The notes beneath the pieces were generated by a model that ran no database searches, was not told where the DNA came from, and saw nothing but the letters and a program-made list of their open reading frames with translations. 64,000 bases of DNA from Paraspadella gotoi. Taxonomy: Eukaryota > Chaetognatha. Made by a program: the position numbers and the translations under genes. Location: the NCBI GenBank assembly GCA_051294375.1, contig CM119265.1, positions 16,791,304 to 16,855,303 of the forward strand. The letters run 5' to 3'. Below, one piece after another: positions 47,481 to 59,550 of the stretch (the stretch's first letter is position 1; the number at the start of each line of letters is the position of its first letter).

Positions 47481-48268
47481 TCTAAATTACGTAAGTCTTA
47501 TTCGCTCCTTCAAGATCCTCGGCATTGCGATTCCAAATCTGGACCCAATTTTTTCTTCTCTTTTTTCGGCTCAGAGATTGGAATCCAGTGCGACGAGAGC
47601 GACAAATACCCTTTTGTTTGGTCGCCCAAACGAGAGAGAGAGAGAGAGAGAGTGAGAAAATAGAGAGGGAGTGGAAAGCCAATTACCATATGCTATTCTA
47701 ATTCTATTGATTCGAATAAGTAAAAAAAGTACTTCTCCTATTTTTTATCCAAAGCATTGTGTACTTCTGAAATGAAAGAGGCGAGAAGGAGTTTCCAAAG
47801 TTGAATACTTTATATATAACAATCACAATGCTTCTAACAATTATCCCGGTAATTGTTTGGTACTACGGTTTGACAGTTATATTTTCGTACAAGAAAATTT
47901 CAAATAGCCAAGACATTCATAGAAGTACGAATACATATGCTAAGATAAAAAAATTACTTCTAAACAATCTCTTTTCGGTCTTTTAATTAAAGAACTATTT
48001 CGAGGTCAATTTGGTAACTTTCTTTTCCTAAATCCTTTTAATTATTTTTTTTCGTCTTCCTCCGCTTCTTCTTCTTCCTCCTCTCTTCCTCGTCCTCCTC
48101 CTCCTCCGCTAACAACCTTTTCTCCTTTTTCTTCCCAATTTTCTCTTTAGGAATTTTACTCTAGAAATAAATATTTAGCGACGGAAGGCATTTCTGATTT
48201 TGACAGTTGGAATTGATTACAAAGGAATTCCAGGCCCCGAAATGAGTTGTCTCTCTTCTCTCTCCTCT

Positions 48269-48313
<45 letters not shown>

Positions 48314-49449
48314 CGCTCTCTCTCTCCTCTCTCTCTCTGCTCCTCTCTCGGAGATGGCTCTAAGTATTACCTTACCTCCGCAAAATTGCTTATTAATTTT
48401 TGATATTTAGTGGTCGGAAAATACAAATAAAAAGGAATTTAACGAGAAATCCCAATATTACAATCAAAGATAGCCATAATTTTAAGANNNNNNNNNNNNN
48501 NNNNNNNNNNNNNNNNNNNNNNNNNNNNNNNNNNNNNNNNNNNNNNNNNNNNNNNNNNNNNNNNNNNNNNNNNNNNNNNNNNNNNNNNNNNNNNNNNNNN
48601 NNNNNNNNNNNNNNNNNNNNNNNNNNNNNNNNNNNNNNNNNNNNNNNNNNNNNNNNNNNNNNNNNNNNNNNNNNNNNNNNNNNNNNNNNNNNNNNNNNNN
48701 NNNNNNCAAAAGAAACAGAGAACGCCTAAAAGAAATGAAGGACACGCCAATTGAGCGAATAAAAAACTAGTAAAGAAACTTAAGTTGCTGTGAGAAAGAG
48801 AGCAATAACAAAGGAGCCATGGAGAAGTAAATGAAAGAAAAAAGAATAGTAACAACAAAAGAAAATAAGAAAGAGAAAAGAAAAAAAAGGAAAAAAAAAT
48901 AAGAGGAACGGCCCTGAAACTTAATGGTCCCAAGAAATGAGTGAAAACGGATTTCGTCCTCTTCCTTCTTTTGCTTTTTAATCACTAGAAGAATATTCGT
49001 ATTTTGCTAATATATGCGCAAAACATTAGAAAAGAATAATGTATAGAAGCTCCATTTTAGTACATCTATTTTAGTAATTCAAAGCAAAATTAATATCAAT
49101 ACTAAATATAAAATTTTAATAAATTGTTATCTGCCCAATTAAAAAAGTTATTGCACAAATAAACGATAAAATCAAATCAAAAGATTAAGTCTTATTACGA
49201 CACAAAAATTTCCCCGAGTTCCTTCTTTCCATCCTCGTAGTGATTCGACGACGCGGCTGCGAAGAAACTCTCGATCCTAGATTTTCCTTTTCTTTTTATT
49301 GGAATCGGAATTTCCAAGCCATCTTAAAAAAAAGAGAGAACTTTATTTCTATGCGTCTTAAAAAAAAAGAAGTACTTTATTTCTATGGCCTCATTTTTGA
49401 ATCAAAAGTTTTTCGTCTCGCTTTTGTTTTCTTTCAAGTACTATATTTT

Positions 49450-49555
<106 letters not shown>

Positions 49556-50094
49556 GGAAAAGTGATAAAAACTGTGATAATTTTTGCACACTCTCTAAAA
49601 ATATATACAATATATTATTCTTAATTTTTTTATTGAAGACTTGTTTATCCTTCGCTCTCTTTCTTTCTTTCTTTCTCTTTCTCTGTATTTCACTCCTCTC
49701 GTCTCTCTCTCTCGCTCGCGTTAAACTGTGTTAAATCGATGAGTCACAGACACTCGGGAAATTTTTTCGTTGGAAAAGCATAAAAACTCTGCGACAGATT
49801 GGGAATTAAAAAAAGAAAAAAAAAGAAAGAAGAAAAAACAAGAAAAAATGACAAGAAAAAAAAATAAAGAAAAAATAAAGAAAGAAAATAGGAAGGAAAG
49901 AAAGCAAGAAAGAAAACAAGATAAGAAAAAGAAAAAAAAGGCGAAAGAAAAAAAATTAAGAAATAATAAAAAAGGAGAAAAACTTGTCATAACAATCAGT
50001 AGTAGTGGCAGTAGCTTTAGGGATTCGCTCCTTGGAGACGCAAGACTTCGTAGGCCTTTGTCCCTCGCGACGACGCGGCCGCTGCGTCGTTCGG

Positions 50095-50131
50095 TGCAGC
50101 AGCAGAAAAGCAGCGGCGTCCTGCTGCTGCA
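50095..50131 (+). other. GC-rich hairpin in block C (copy 3), 11-bp perfect stem
   Basis: TGCAGCAGCAG at 50,095-50,105 pairs perfectly with CTGCTGCTGCA at 50,121-50,131 across a 15-nt loop. It is partly built from CAG/CTG triplets, so it may be simple-repeat structure and not a functional RNA. Confidence 0.65.
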
Positions 50132-50239
50132 AATGGAGCGAAAAGCTGGTAGTATCTCGAAGATTAGCGAATAGTTTAGCAATGAGAAAGAGAGAATAAA
50201 GTCTAAACAGAGAATGACGAATGAAACTGAGGGAGAGAG

Positions 50240-50280
<41 letters not shown>

Positions 50281-50694
50281 GAGATGAAAAATTTTAACCC
50301 TAACGAGCAACATAGTAAGCAAACGATGTTTCGGAGAGATAAGTTTTTTTTTCTGCTTTGTCTAAGCGTATATCACCTTTTTCCTCTTCCTCCTCTTCTT
50401 CTCTCTACTTCACCCTCGGCTCCTCCTCCTCCCCCTCCTCCTCCTCCAATTTTCCCCCTTAATAGAACATGTCACGGTGACAACATCTCTGTATTTATGC
50501 AAATTCGACTCATCCGCGGTTCCATGATTTAATTCCAAAATGAAACTAAATCCTTCCCCCCCCTCTTTTTTAAATCCATCCCCTCCCTTTAAATCCTCCC
50601 ACTTCCCTTCTGTTACGCTTTAAATTTCTAACTTCTCGCTTTTTTTTTCTTTTTTTTTTTTTATATATTTTGGCAAAGTTGAAAGAGGGGAGTA

Positions 50695-50775
50695 GAGGAA
50701 GGGAGGAAAGTGGAGGAAGGGAGGAAAGTGGAGGAAGGGAGGAAAGTGGAGGAAGGGAGGAAGGAAAGGAAAGAG
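50695..50775 (+). repeat. 18-bp tandem repeat in a purine-rich tract
   Basis: Three near-identical units of AGGAAAGTGGAGGAAGGG. The copy-1 equivalent (about 29,605-29,690) is more broken up. Confidence 0.85.
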
Positions 50776-52620
50776 GGAATGAATGAATAACGAGACAGGT
50801 GAGGAAAGGGAAAGACGAAAAGAGAAGAGAGAAAAGAAAAACTATAACTTTAAGGAAATCTCGAATTTACCAATTAACTTATTGTTAACTTTACATTAAC
50901 ATACCCTTAATTATTAATCTTATTATTAAACTAATATTGAAATAACAGGTTTATTTATTTACAAACTTACAAATTATTACAAAACTAATAAATTCTCTGT
51001 AAATTCAAATTAATCGCTGTCAGGACTGCGAGGGCTTTGGGTCTGTTTCAGTAATAAACATTTCAACGATATACCTTTAAAATCATTAAGTAAGCAACAT
51101 GAAGGTATCACCAACAGTTTGGTGATGGGCTCGCGCCCTATACCTGGATATCTGGGATTAAAGAGCCGATAAATCCATGAAGGTATAGGTTCCTCAACTG
51201 ATGACCTTCCCATGTTATTAACATAAAAGATAAAAATATTCAAAAAAGGAAATAATTAAAAAATAGGATAAAAGAAAAAAATAAATTTTATCATTAAAGT
51301 ATTTTAAAATTATATTCATGACATAAAGGTGCCCACTATAGACCTTCCCCAGTTTATGTATCCTATCAGACATACCCCCCCCAATTCTAACATTGGTTCG
51401 TCTTATCCCTATTTGGGTAAAAAAAATCATATATAACGTTTGGTCCTTCAAAAATTATCCATTTCCCACCCCTTTCTGTTCAGCCCCTCTAGATATTATT
51501 GTTTTTCATTAAGACTTTTCTAACAGAAATGATGTGTGATATCTATTAGAAAACTAGGACAGATAGTAATCTAAACCTTGTGTTGTATAGATGCTCCCTT
51601 ATTTCCAGAAGACAACCACTTGAACTTTCCCACTTCCCAAATGTTGTATGTATTAGATAAATAAAACATTTTTAAAAAAGAAAGCCAATATATGTTTGAA
51701 ATAAATAATATAGATTAATACCTAAATCCTTCATAAAAATATTTAAAATATCTAAAATAGAAAATAATAAAAATAGTGGTGAAACAAGTAATTGCAAAAT
51801 TTTCAATAAGATAAGTGTTCGACGATCTCCGCTGTGAAATTCAAGAAAATTTTTATAAAATTTTTTTTTTTCATTGTTATTGTCTTGTCAAATATTTCTC
51901 ACTTTTTTTCTTTCCAACTATTCCAAAATTTTTCACATTTTTCATCGCGTTAGTTTTCCAATTTTCCCTTTTTTTTCTTTTCCTTTTCTTTCCTCCTTTT
52001 TTTTCCTCTCTCGCAAACACGCTCCTCTTTTTTACCCTCTCTTCCTCCAATTTTCGCGGTATTTAAAACGAAACCACGCTTTATTCGCACCTAAAAAAAT
52101 ATTAAAAATCGCGATTTGAGGAGAGAGAGAGAGACTAGAGAGATGATGAGAGAGAGAGAGAAGAGGAGAGAGCACGGCGGAAGAGAGAGAGACGGGAGAG
52201 GAGAGAGGAGGAGAGCAGAGAGAGAGAGGGATTAAACGAAGAGAATAAAAGAAGTAATCCCCTCGTTCCCCTTTTAAATCATAAACCGGGAGGGTTACGG
52301 GTAAAAGAGAAGGGGTGAGGGCAATGAAGATGGGAGGGGACTGGATTGGGGGGGAGACGAGAGGGGAGCCAGCGGGGGTGGGTGGTAGACGAAAGGGGGA
52401 TAAAAGTAGAAAGGGTGGACAGATTTTGAAAAAGTTCGCGATCTTAGAGTTTTTGTTGTAGGCAGCGGCATTCACACACTTATCGCTTGTTGCATCTGTC
52501 GCTGTTTCTAATTCTTTATCGTTTGGTTATCGAAGATCGAATCTTCTCGTTTCTTTACTTCTGAAACCCGAATCTATTTTCTATAACGTGAGTGAATTTA
52601 CTGACAATAGTTTATTAGAT

Positions 52621-52917
52621 AATTAAACAAAAAAGAAAAAAAATGAAGGTGGAAAAACATGTTTAAAATGATATTATTAAATTGAAATTTCTTCGCGCGT
52701 TTGACATTCAGTTCAGATACAAGACTTTATTGCCGTCACCATCGAAAAAATAAAATATAATTGATAATTGATAAAAGATAATTGACCGTTGAAAAAATTA
52801 AACAAAAAAGAAAAAAATAAATGTGGAAAATATGTTTAAAATGATATTATAAAATTGAAATTTCTTGGCGCGTTTGACATTCAGTTCAGATACAATACTT
52901 TATTGCCGTCAACGTCA
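52621..52917 (+). repeat. 177-bp-offset tandem duplication inside block C (copy 3)
   Basis: Units at 52,621-52,744 and 52,797-52,917, equivalent to 31,471-31,772. Confidence 0.88.
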
Positions 52918-52958
52918 AAAAAAGCGCGTGAATTTCAGTTGAAAGAATCGTGATCATC

Positions 52959-52986
52959 GAGCGGTGAGCGGTGAGCGGTGAGCGGA
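52959..52986 (+). repeat. GAGCGGT 7-bp tandem repeat
   Basis: Three perfect GAGCGGT units and a fourth ending in A. The copy-1 version (31,821-31,849) has four units, with the second altered and one base longer. Confidence 0.9.
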
Positions 52987-53137
52987 GCGCGATACTCATC
53001 CGTTCACCCGATTTCGGGTTCCATCTGCCGCTAAGATTCTTATCGCTCGGAAAAAAAATTGGGGAACCTAATAATAAAAACTTCCTTTTTTTCTTTCCTT
53101 TATTTATTTTTATTCATCGGGCGACATGAAGTGACAG

Positions 53138-53206
<69 letters not shown>

Positions 53207-54699
53207 TAAAATAAAAACTTATGCACGTAGCGACGCGACAATGAATAGAGCTTTTATTCTCATTTTATTTTTTTTTTAATATCTTTTAACCTAAAAATTT
53301 CTTTAATTTAAACTTAGTCTTTGTTACTGATCAATCAAAATTCTTTTAATAATTCTAGCAAAAAGGTTGCTTCTTGTAAAAAGTTTAATCTTTATACGTT
53401 TATAGTACAATTAAACTCTTTAGTTTAGTTTTACCTTTTGATTTAGAAAAATTTGAATAATAATTTTTTACCATAATAACAATAATTCTACTAATACGTA
53501 TATTTCAATAAATATGCTAATGTATTTCAATAAAAAGATTAGTAAAAAGGATTAACAAAAAAAGAAAGTTTCTGAGAGTAAAAACTTTCCTTGGCGTCTG
53601 GGATTTAAAAAAGGAATCAAAAGAAATGAACGAGAAAGAAAATAAAGAATAAAAAAAGAAAATGGCCGAGATGTGAAGTATAGCTTATGGCAAACAACAA
53701 AGGATTAACCCGAGGAAAGTTGAATGGCATCTCGGAAGGAATCGAAGGCCAATTAAAGCGGCTTTTGTCGAGATGGAAAAAGGTTTAAGTGCATCGTTTT
53801 TTTTATTATTCTCTCTCTCTCTCTCTCTTTCTTTCTCTCTATCTCTCTCTCTCTCTCTCTCGCCAATCGGAGCCACGAAGAAAATAAGAGGGAATGGAAA
53901 TCTAAGAAGAATAATAGTAAGAACCACCGGTGGCTTCGGTGGAAAACGTAAAACGCAAGAAAACTTCGTTTATTTGTAAATATTAAATTAAAACGATCAA
54001 ACGATCTTGATTTTCTGATACATAATTATTAGTGATGGATTAATAATTAAATCAACGAATTCTTTCTTCAAAAGTCTCTAAAGACTCGTTCCTCATTATG
54101 ACACTACAATTAATAAAATAAATAATTTATTTTAAAAAAAAACCTAATCCTACGCTGTTTCGCTACCGCCAGTCTCTCTCTCAATACTCCGAAGAAGAAA
54201 GGGGAGAAATAAAAGCGGGAATAAAAAGGGAATAATAAAACGGGAGCCGAGCTTATATCGCCCTCCTTTAGGGGGGGGGGAGAAAGAAAGAGGAATAAGG
54301 AATTTTATCGAGCGGGAAAAAACATAAGTGCAATTCTTGTTTTCTAGTTTCTTCGGCAAATGTGCGCAATAGAAGAAACACGATTCGAATTGGATGAGGA
54401 GGAGGAGGANNNNNNNNNNNNNNNNNNNNNNNNNGAGAGGAGGAGGAGGAGATGAGAATAAAAACAGCCTCAAGAGGAAGAGAAGCGGATACGACGGCGG
54501 GTGGGGGGTTTGAGTGGGGAAGGAGAGGGGAGGGGGCCAGGGAATGGAATCTGAAATTAGTAAAAATTCCGTGCCTGGATCATAAACTTGGATCATAAAC
54601 ACGAAAAAGTCGCTCAATAACCAGTTTGCGGCGTTTTTGCGGAAAAAAAAAAGAACGTGCATTGTGCTCGGCATTCGGTCGCGCGTTGTCATAGCGCGG

Positions 54700-54735
54700 T
54701 ATAACTTTGAGGTTTTATCGCCGATAACTTGCAGT
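54700..54735 (+). promoter_or_regulatory. TATA/initiator pair in block D (copy 3)
   Basis: TATAA at 54,700-54,704. The initiator reads TTGCAGTGAGACG, with an extra G compared with copies 1 and 4. Confidence 0.3.
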
Positions 54736-56221
54736 GAGACGTTTGATAACTTCAAGTGTGGACGTCGGAGGGAGTCGCATCACCAACGAGTAACGCGGGG
54801 GAGAAGAAAAGTGGAAATGAAAAAAAAAGGAATTGGAGCAAAAAAAAAAAATGTTGAAATCTTTTAAAAGTTGTCGCGGAAACTTAGTGAGTAGCGAGGA
54901 ACGGAAACGTGGAAAGGAGAAAAGGGGAAAGTTGAACGGAAGAAAGTGAGAGAAAGATGAGTAGAGAGAGAGAGGAGAGAGAAGAGAGAGAGAAGAGAGA
55001 TGAGAGAGGAGAGAGAGAGAGTAGAGGGAGATAGAGAGGAGAGAGAGAGCCACCTTTCTTCTCATTACCGATGGCGACGATTCACAAGGATTCACGCCAG
55101 CGAAAGATGGCGTCACGTGAAACACGACGCGTCGCCCGAATTCAGAGAGTGATAAAGAGGAAAACGGAAGTGAAAGGAGAGATGAATAGAGGGTGAAAAC
55201 AAGATAGTATGTGAGGCGAAGGTAGGTCAGAACGGGAGTGGCGAATTGGATTAGCGAATGAACTCTTCGAGTTGTTGCTAAAAAGATGAAAAAAAGAAAA
55301 CGGAGACTTTGAAAACACCCACTGCGAGTTTAAAATGAAAAGTATTTACAAATTGCCCATGATGACCAATTTTAGGCACATCTCGGGCAACAAATAATTA
55401 ATATGGCTCAGTGCTCACCTTGTGAGTCGTCGCCCTAAATTTTGGCGGACGGAGTTAGGTAATGTTTGGTACAAGTTGTGCATAAGGTTGGAGTGAGTGA
55501 GATCGGAACGGGCATCGGGATGCGGGTTGCAGTTAGGGGAGCGTTGAAATGAAAAAGGGATAAAATGTGATTGAGGATTGCTCTCGAAAGAAAAAGGGAA
55601 AAGAAGGGGAAGGGGAAAGGGAAGGGGAAGTGGGAAGAGAAGGGGAAGGGGAAGAGAAGGGGAAGAGAAGGGGAAGGGGAAAGAGAAGGGGAAGGGGGAA
55701 GGGAAGGACTAAGGGATGAATATAAATTATCCGCAAAAAATGCGTCTTCAAGTTTTGTCTCGCGGCCCTGAAGATGAAGCCATAATAATTCGTGTCCCCA
55801 AAAAAGTTACTCTCGAGAAAAATAAAACGAGGAAACTTTGTTGGTCGTTGCCCTTTTCAAGATAAAAAAAAACTCCTAATCGTCGCGGTGACACAGATAT
55901 CGACTACGATCGACAACAAAGCAATGAGTAGTGACAAAGAGCCACTCCCGCGCTGAGGTCGTCTCGATGGCCGATGACCAGCCTTTCTTTTCTCGTCCGC
56001 GCGATCAAAGTCTTTCGCGCCACTAACCCCGCGCGGATTTCTGATGAGACGCAAATCTCAACGATCGCATTTTCTTGTGCGCATACTCAACCGCTTTTAT
56101 ACGGCGCGATTCACTTTCATGCATTTAAATTCGTCGAAGTTTTTTTTTTTCCCGACTTCTCGTCCGGTCGGAAGTTCGTTTTACGCCGTGTAACGACGCC
56201 AACTTTTATTTCTCTCCTTCC

Positions 56222-56293
<72 letters not shown>

Positions 56294-56501
56294 CTCCTTT
56301 CTTTTCTTTTTAATTGTCCTGTTCCAAAACGCGAATTCTGAATAACTAGTTCCACTCCATTTTCTTCTTTTAATGAACTTCATGAACTCTCATCGAGCTA
56401 GTTAACACACACTCACTCTCTCCCTTTCTCTCTTCTTCCTCGAATATCTTTCATTACGCTCTTTACACGAGAGAGCTTAAAATTTAGCTCGTTCTTTTAT
56501 T

Positions 56502-56576
<75 letters not shown>

Positions 56577-57690
56577 TCTCTCCCCACTCAAAACTCTAAC
56601 CGAGAAGTAGTTGCCGGCATTATAACCAGATAATTCTGGAAATAATTTTTTTTTGCCCAAGTAACTCGGAGATTGTGGGCGAAAGTGCTCCCTGCTGGTC
56701 CTCTCTGTCCCTCTCCCCTCAAATGTATAAAGGAGGGACAAAAGATGAAGTTAGGAGATGCAGGGAAGATGCATTGGGAAGCGGGGGTTGCGGTGAAAGG
56801 CGCCAAAGTAGATATAATATTTAATAAAGAATCCATTTGATTGGCGATGAATATTCGGCTTTTCGTTCTTCTGGAATTCGATAGAGAGATTTTTTTTTTT
56901 CTCGAAGGAAGTTGCTCGGTGTGATAAATGTGGAATAATTTTCCGGCTAGATTAAAGCGTAAAAGAAAAAAAAAAGGCAAAACCTATTACCAGAAACACG
57001 GGGAGGGACGAGTCGAGAGAAGAGAGAGAGAGAGAGAAGGAGACGAGCAGAGAGAGAGAGAGAGGAGAGGAGAGAGAGAGAGAGAGGGAATTTTGAAAGG
57101 ATCGCCGGTGTTTGGATTATTAAGAGAGAAGGAAACCATTTTTTATATATGCGTAAAAGATGTTTAAGTAGCCACAGGACAGCGAGGAGAAAAAAAGGCG
57201 AGAGAAAGGGCTTGGCTAAAAACTAAAATAAATATCCGCAGATTTTTATCATTTTTTTTTAGTGCCCGAAAAAACAAAAAAAAAAATTTCACTTTCAATT
57301 TTTCTCACAATAAATATCAAAAGTTCCAAAACGGGGAAAGATCGGGTCGGCAGAGAACCAAAGCATCGTATTGTTTTTAAAAAAACAACAAAATGTTACA
57401 ATTTTTTATAGTTTAATTTTTTTTTAATTTCCATTTGTCTTTTTCTGCAGAAGGCAATTACGGAGCAAAGACTCTCCGATTTGTAAAGGAATCCTGACGT
57501 CAATCATTCTGTACGTGATTCTTTGTACTTTTTTAAGTGCTCAAACTTTGAGAGAGAGAAGAGAATGGAGAGAGGAGAGAGAGAGAGAGAGACGGACGAG
57601 AGAGAGAGAGAGAGAGAGAATAGTTTCTTATACAAACAATTCACCTTCAAAAAATTTTCGGGGAATAAGAAGATCAACCCGAAATTGTTT

Positions 57691-58706
57691 TCTTCAAGAG
57701 TAAACTTTGAAATCGATTCTTAAGTCATCTCCTCCCCAACTCCCTTTTTTCTTTCGACCTTAAACCCGTCTATGTATTCTATTTTTCTCAACCCTTTTAA
57801 TTATTTTGTTCTATTATTTTCTTGGAGCATTTAAACAAACGCTATATAAGGAAAGGGCATTTCCTGTTGTATTCTTTTCATCTCGGTATTAAAATATATT
57901 TCTTTCTTGTACTTGTACCTATTTGTTATCGTCATGTAAAAAATCACTTTATATCATCCCTTCGTCTTTATCTATCTCTTATCATCTCCCCCTCTTTTTC
58001 CCTTCACCCTTCCCTCTCCCTTCCCCTCTGAGTGGAGATCGGTTCCCTTCCCCGGCTGCTGCCCTCGGGGTCTCGGCTGCGTGCCTTTCCCTATTATTAT
58101 TTTTTTTTTTAAAGATTGATTTTATTTACTCTTTCTTTCGTGTATTTAACTCGCGTAGGAAGAGGAAGAGCAAAAGACGGGATTGAAAAAACAAAATAAA
58201 AGAAATTTCCTTGGCATCTTCGTTATCACTGGCGTGAAAAGGAAAAAAGTGGGTTTTTAAGTCTCGTCTCACGTGAATTCTCAGGGTCGCGGAGAGAGAA
58301 ATCACGAAGGAATGAGAAAAGAGCAAAAAAATAAGCAAAAAAAAAGGAAAATTTGTCGAATGCCAAAAATGGAATCCGTGTCGGAAGTTTCTTACCTTTT
58401 CTTCGTTTCCGTCTGACTTTTTCAAAGGCCGTAATAAATTATAAGACGTTTGAGGTTAAGAAAACTTGAAAAATGAAAAAACAAAATGTCAAGGCGTCAA
58501 AAAAAAACAAGGAAGGAGGAAAACAATTTTGTTAAGGATCAAAGTGTTTTCTTTTCAACCGACGACGACTTTTGATCCTAATCGGAATCTTTCCTCTCGG
58601 GTTCCCTTAATTTTTTTGTTCTTTTAATTTATTCCGTGCCTTATCTTTTTTATTTTGTCGCAAAGTCCGCATAATGACACAAACGTCTCTCTCTCTCTCT
58701 CTCTCT

Positions 58707-58769
<63 letters not shown>

Positions 58770-59018
58770 GTCTTTGCCTCGGAAAGGGGAGTGAGATTCT
58801 CGAAGAACGACGCGAAGATGGGCGATTGTTCTGTTGTTTCTTTTTTTCGCCGCTGGATGTCGCCCGCAGCTTGCGTTGTTTCCGAGAAAACGGCGAAAAA
58901 ACAGAGATGAAAATTCGATTGCCGGAAAAAGCGGAAAGACGGAAAAATAAAAAGACAGTCAGAATATATAATAAGGCAGGCCATTATATTTTACATTAGC
59001 ATTACGTACATAGCACTC
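57691..59018. other. Single-copy segment between copies 3 and 4
   Basis: No counterpart elsewhere in the window. It contains a clean (TC)n at 58,686-58,770 and T-rich to C-rich sequence at 57,960-58,030. No gene was recognised; open frames at 57,923-58,186 and 58,126-58,425 are hydrophobic or basic without a family signature. Confidence 0.65.
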
Positions 59019-59171
59019 GGGAATGGAATCTGAAATTAAGTGAAAATTCCGTCCTGGGATCATAAACTTGGATCATAAACACGAAAAGTCGCTCAATAAC
59101 AGTTTCGCGTTTGGGGAAAAAAAAAGAAGCGTGCATTGTGCTCGGCTTCGGTCGCGCGTTGTCATACGCGG

Positions 59172-59204
59172 TATAACTTGAGGTTTTTCGCCGATAACTT
59201 CAGT
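59172..59204 (+). promoter_or_regulatory. Candidate TATA plus arthropod TCAGT initiator (block D, copy 4)
   Basis: TATAA at 59,172-59,176 lies exactly 30 bp upstream of the A in TCAGT (59,200-59,204). That matches the arthropod TATA box and initiator in sequence and spacing. TGACGTC, a near-complete CRE, follows at 59,227-59,233. No consensus downstream promoter element was found at +28 to +32. Both elements are retained in copy 1, and in copy 3 with one extra base in the initiator. Transcription is not demonstrated. Confidence 0.42.
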
Positions 59205-59312
59205 GAGACGTTGATAACTTCAAGTGTGACGTCGGAGGAGTCGCATCACCGAACGAGTAACGCGGGGGAGAAAAAAAGTGGAAAGAAAAAAAAAAGGAAT
59301 TGGAGCAAAAAA

Positions 59313-59346
59313 ATGGTTGAATCTTTTAAAAGTGTCGCGGAAACTT
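59313..59346 (+). other. Possible first coding exon of an unrecognised gene
   Basis: An ATG at 59,313, 111 nt past the candidate start site, opens 11 codons (MVESFKSVAET) before ACTT|GTGAGT, a good 5' splice donor at 59,347-59,352. Without splicing the frame stops at 59,352-59,354. In copies 1 and 3 the same region carries indels that break the frame. The peptide is too short to assign to a family, and no downstream exon could be paired, so this is weak. Confidence 0.15.
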
Positions 59347-59413
59347 GTGAGTAGCGAGGAGACGGAAACGTGGAAAGGAGAAAAAGGGGAAAGTGACAAA
59401 AACGTTGAAGGAA

Positions 59414-59450
<37 letters not shown>

Positions 59451-59533
59451 AGATGAGAGAGGAGAGAGAGAGAGAGAGAGCCACCTTGTCTTCTCATTAC
59501 CGATGCGACGATTCACAAGGATTCACGCCAGCG

Positions 59534-59550
59534 AAGATGGCGTCACGTGA
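59534..59550 (+). promoter_or_regulatory. AAGATGGCG followed by a TCACGTGA E-box (block D)
   Basis: A YY1-like motif (59,534-59,542) abuts a palindromic E-box TCACGTGA (59,543-59,550). Copy 3 (about 55,101-55,119) keeps both; copy 1 (about 34,077-34,096) has extra bases between them. Another TCACGTGA occurs in block B at about 25,245, 42,257 and 46,482. Confidence 0.35.
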
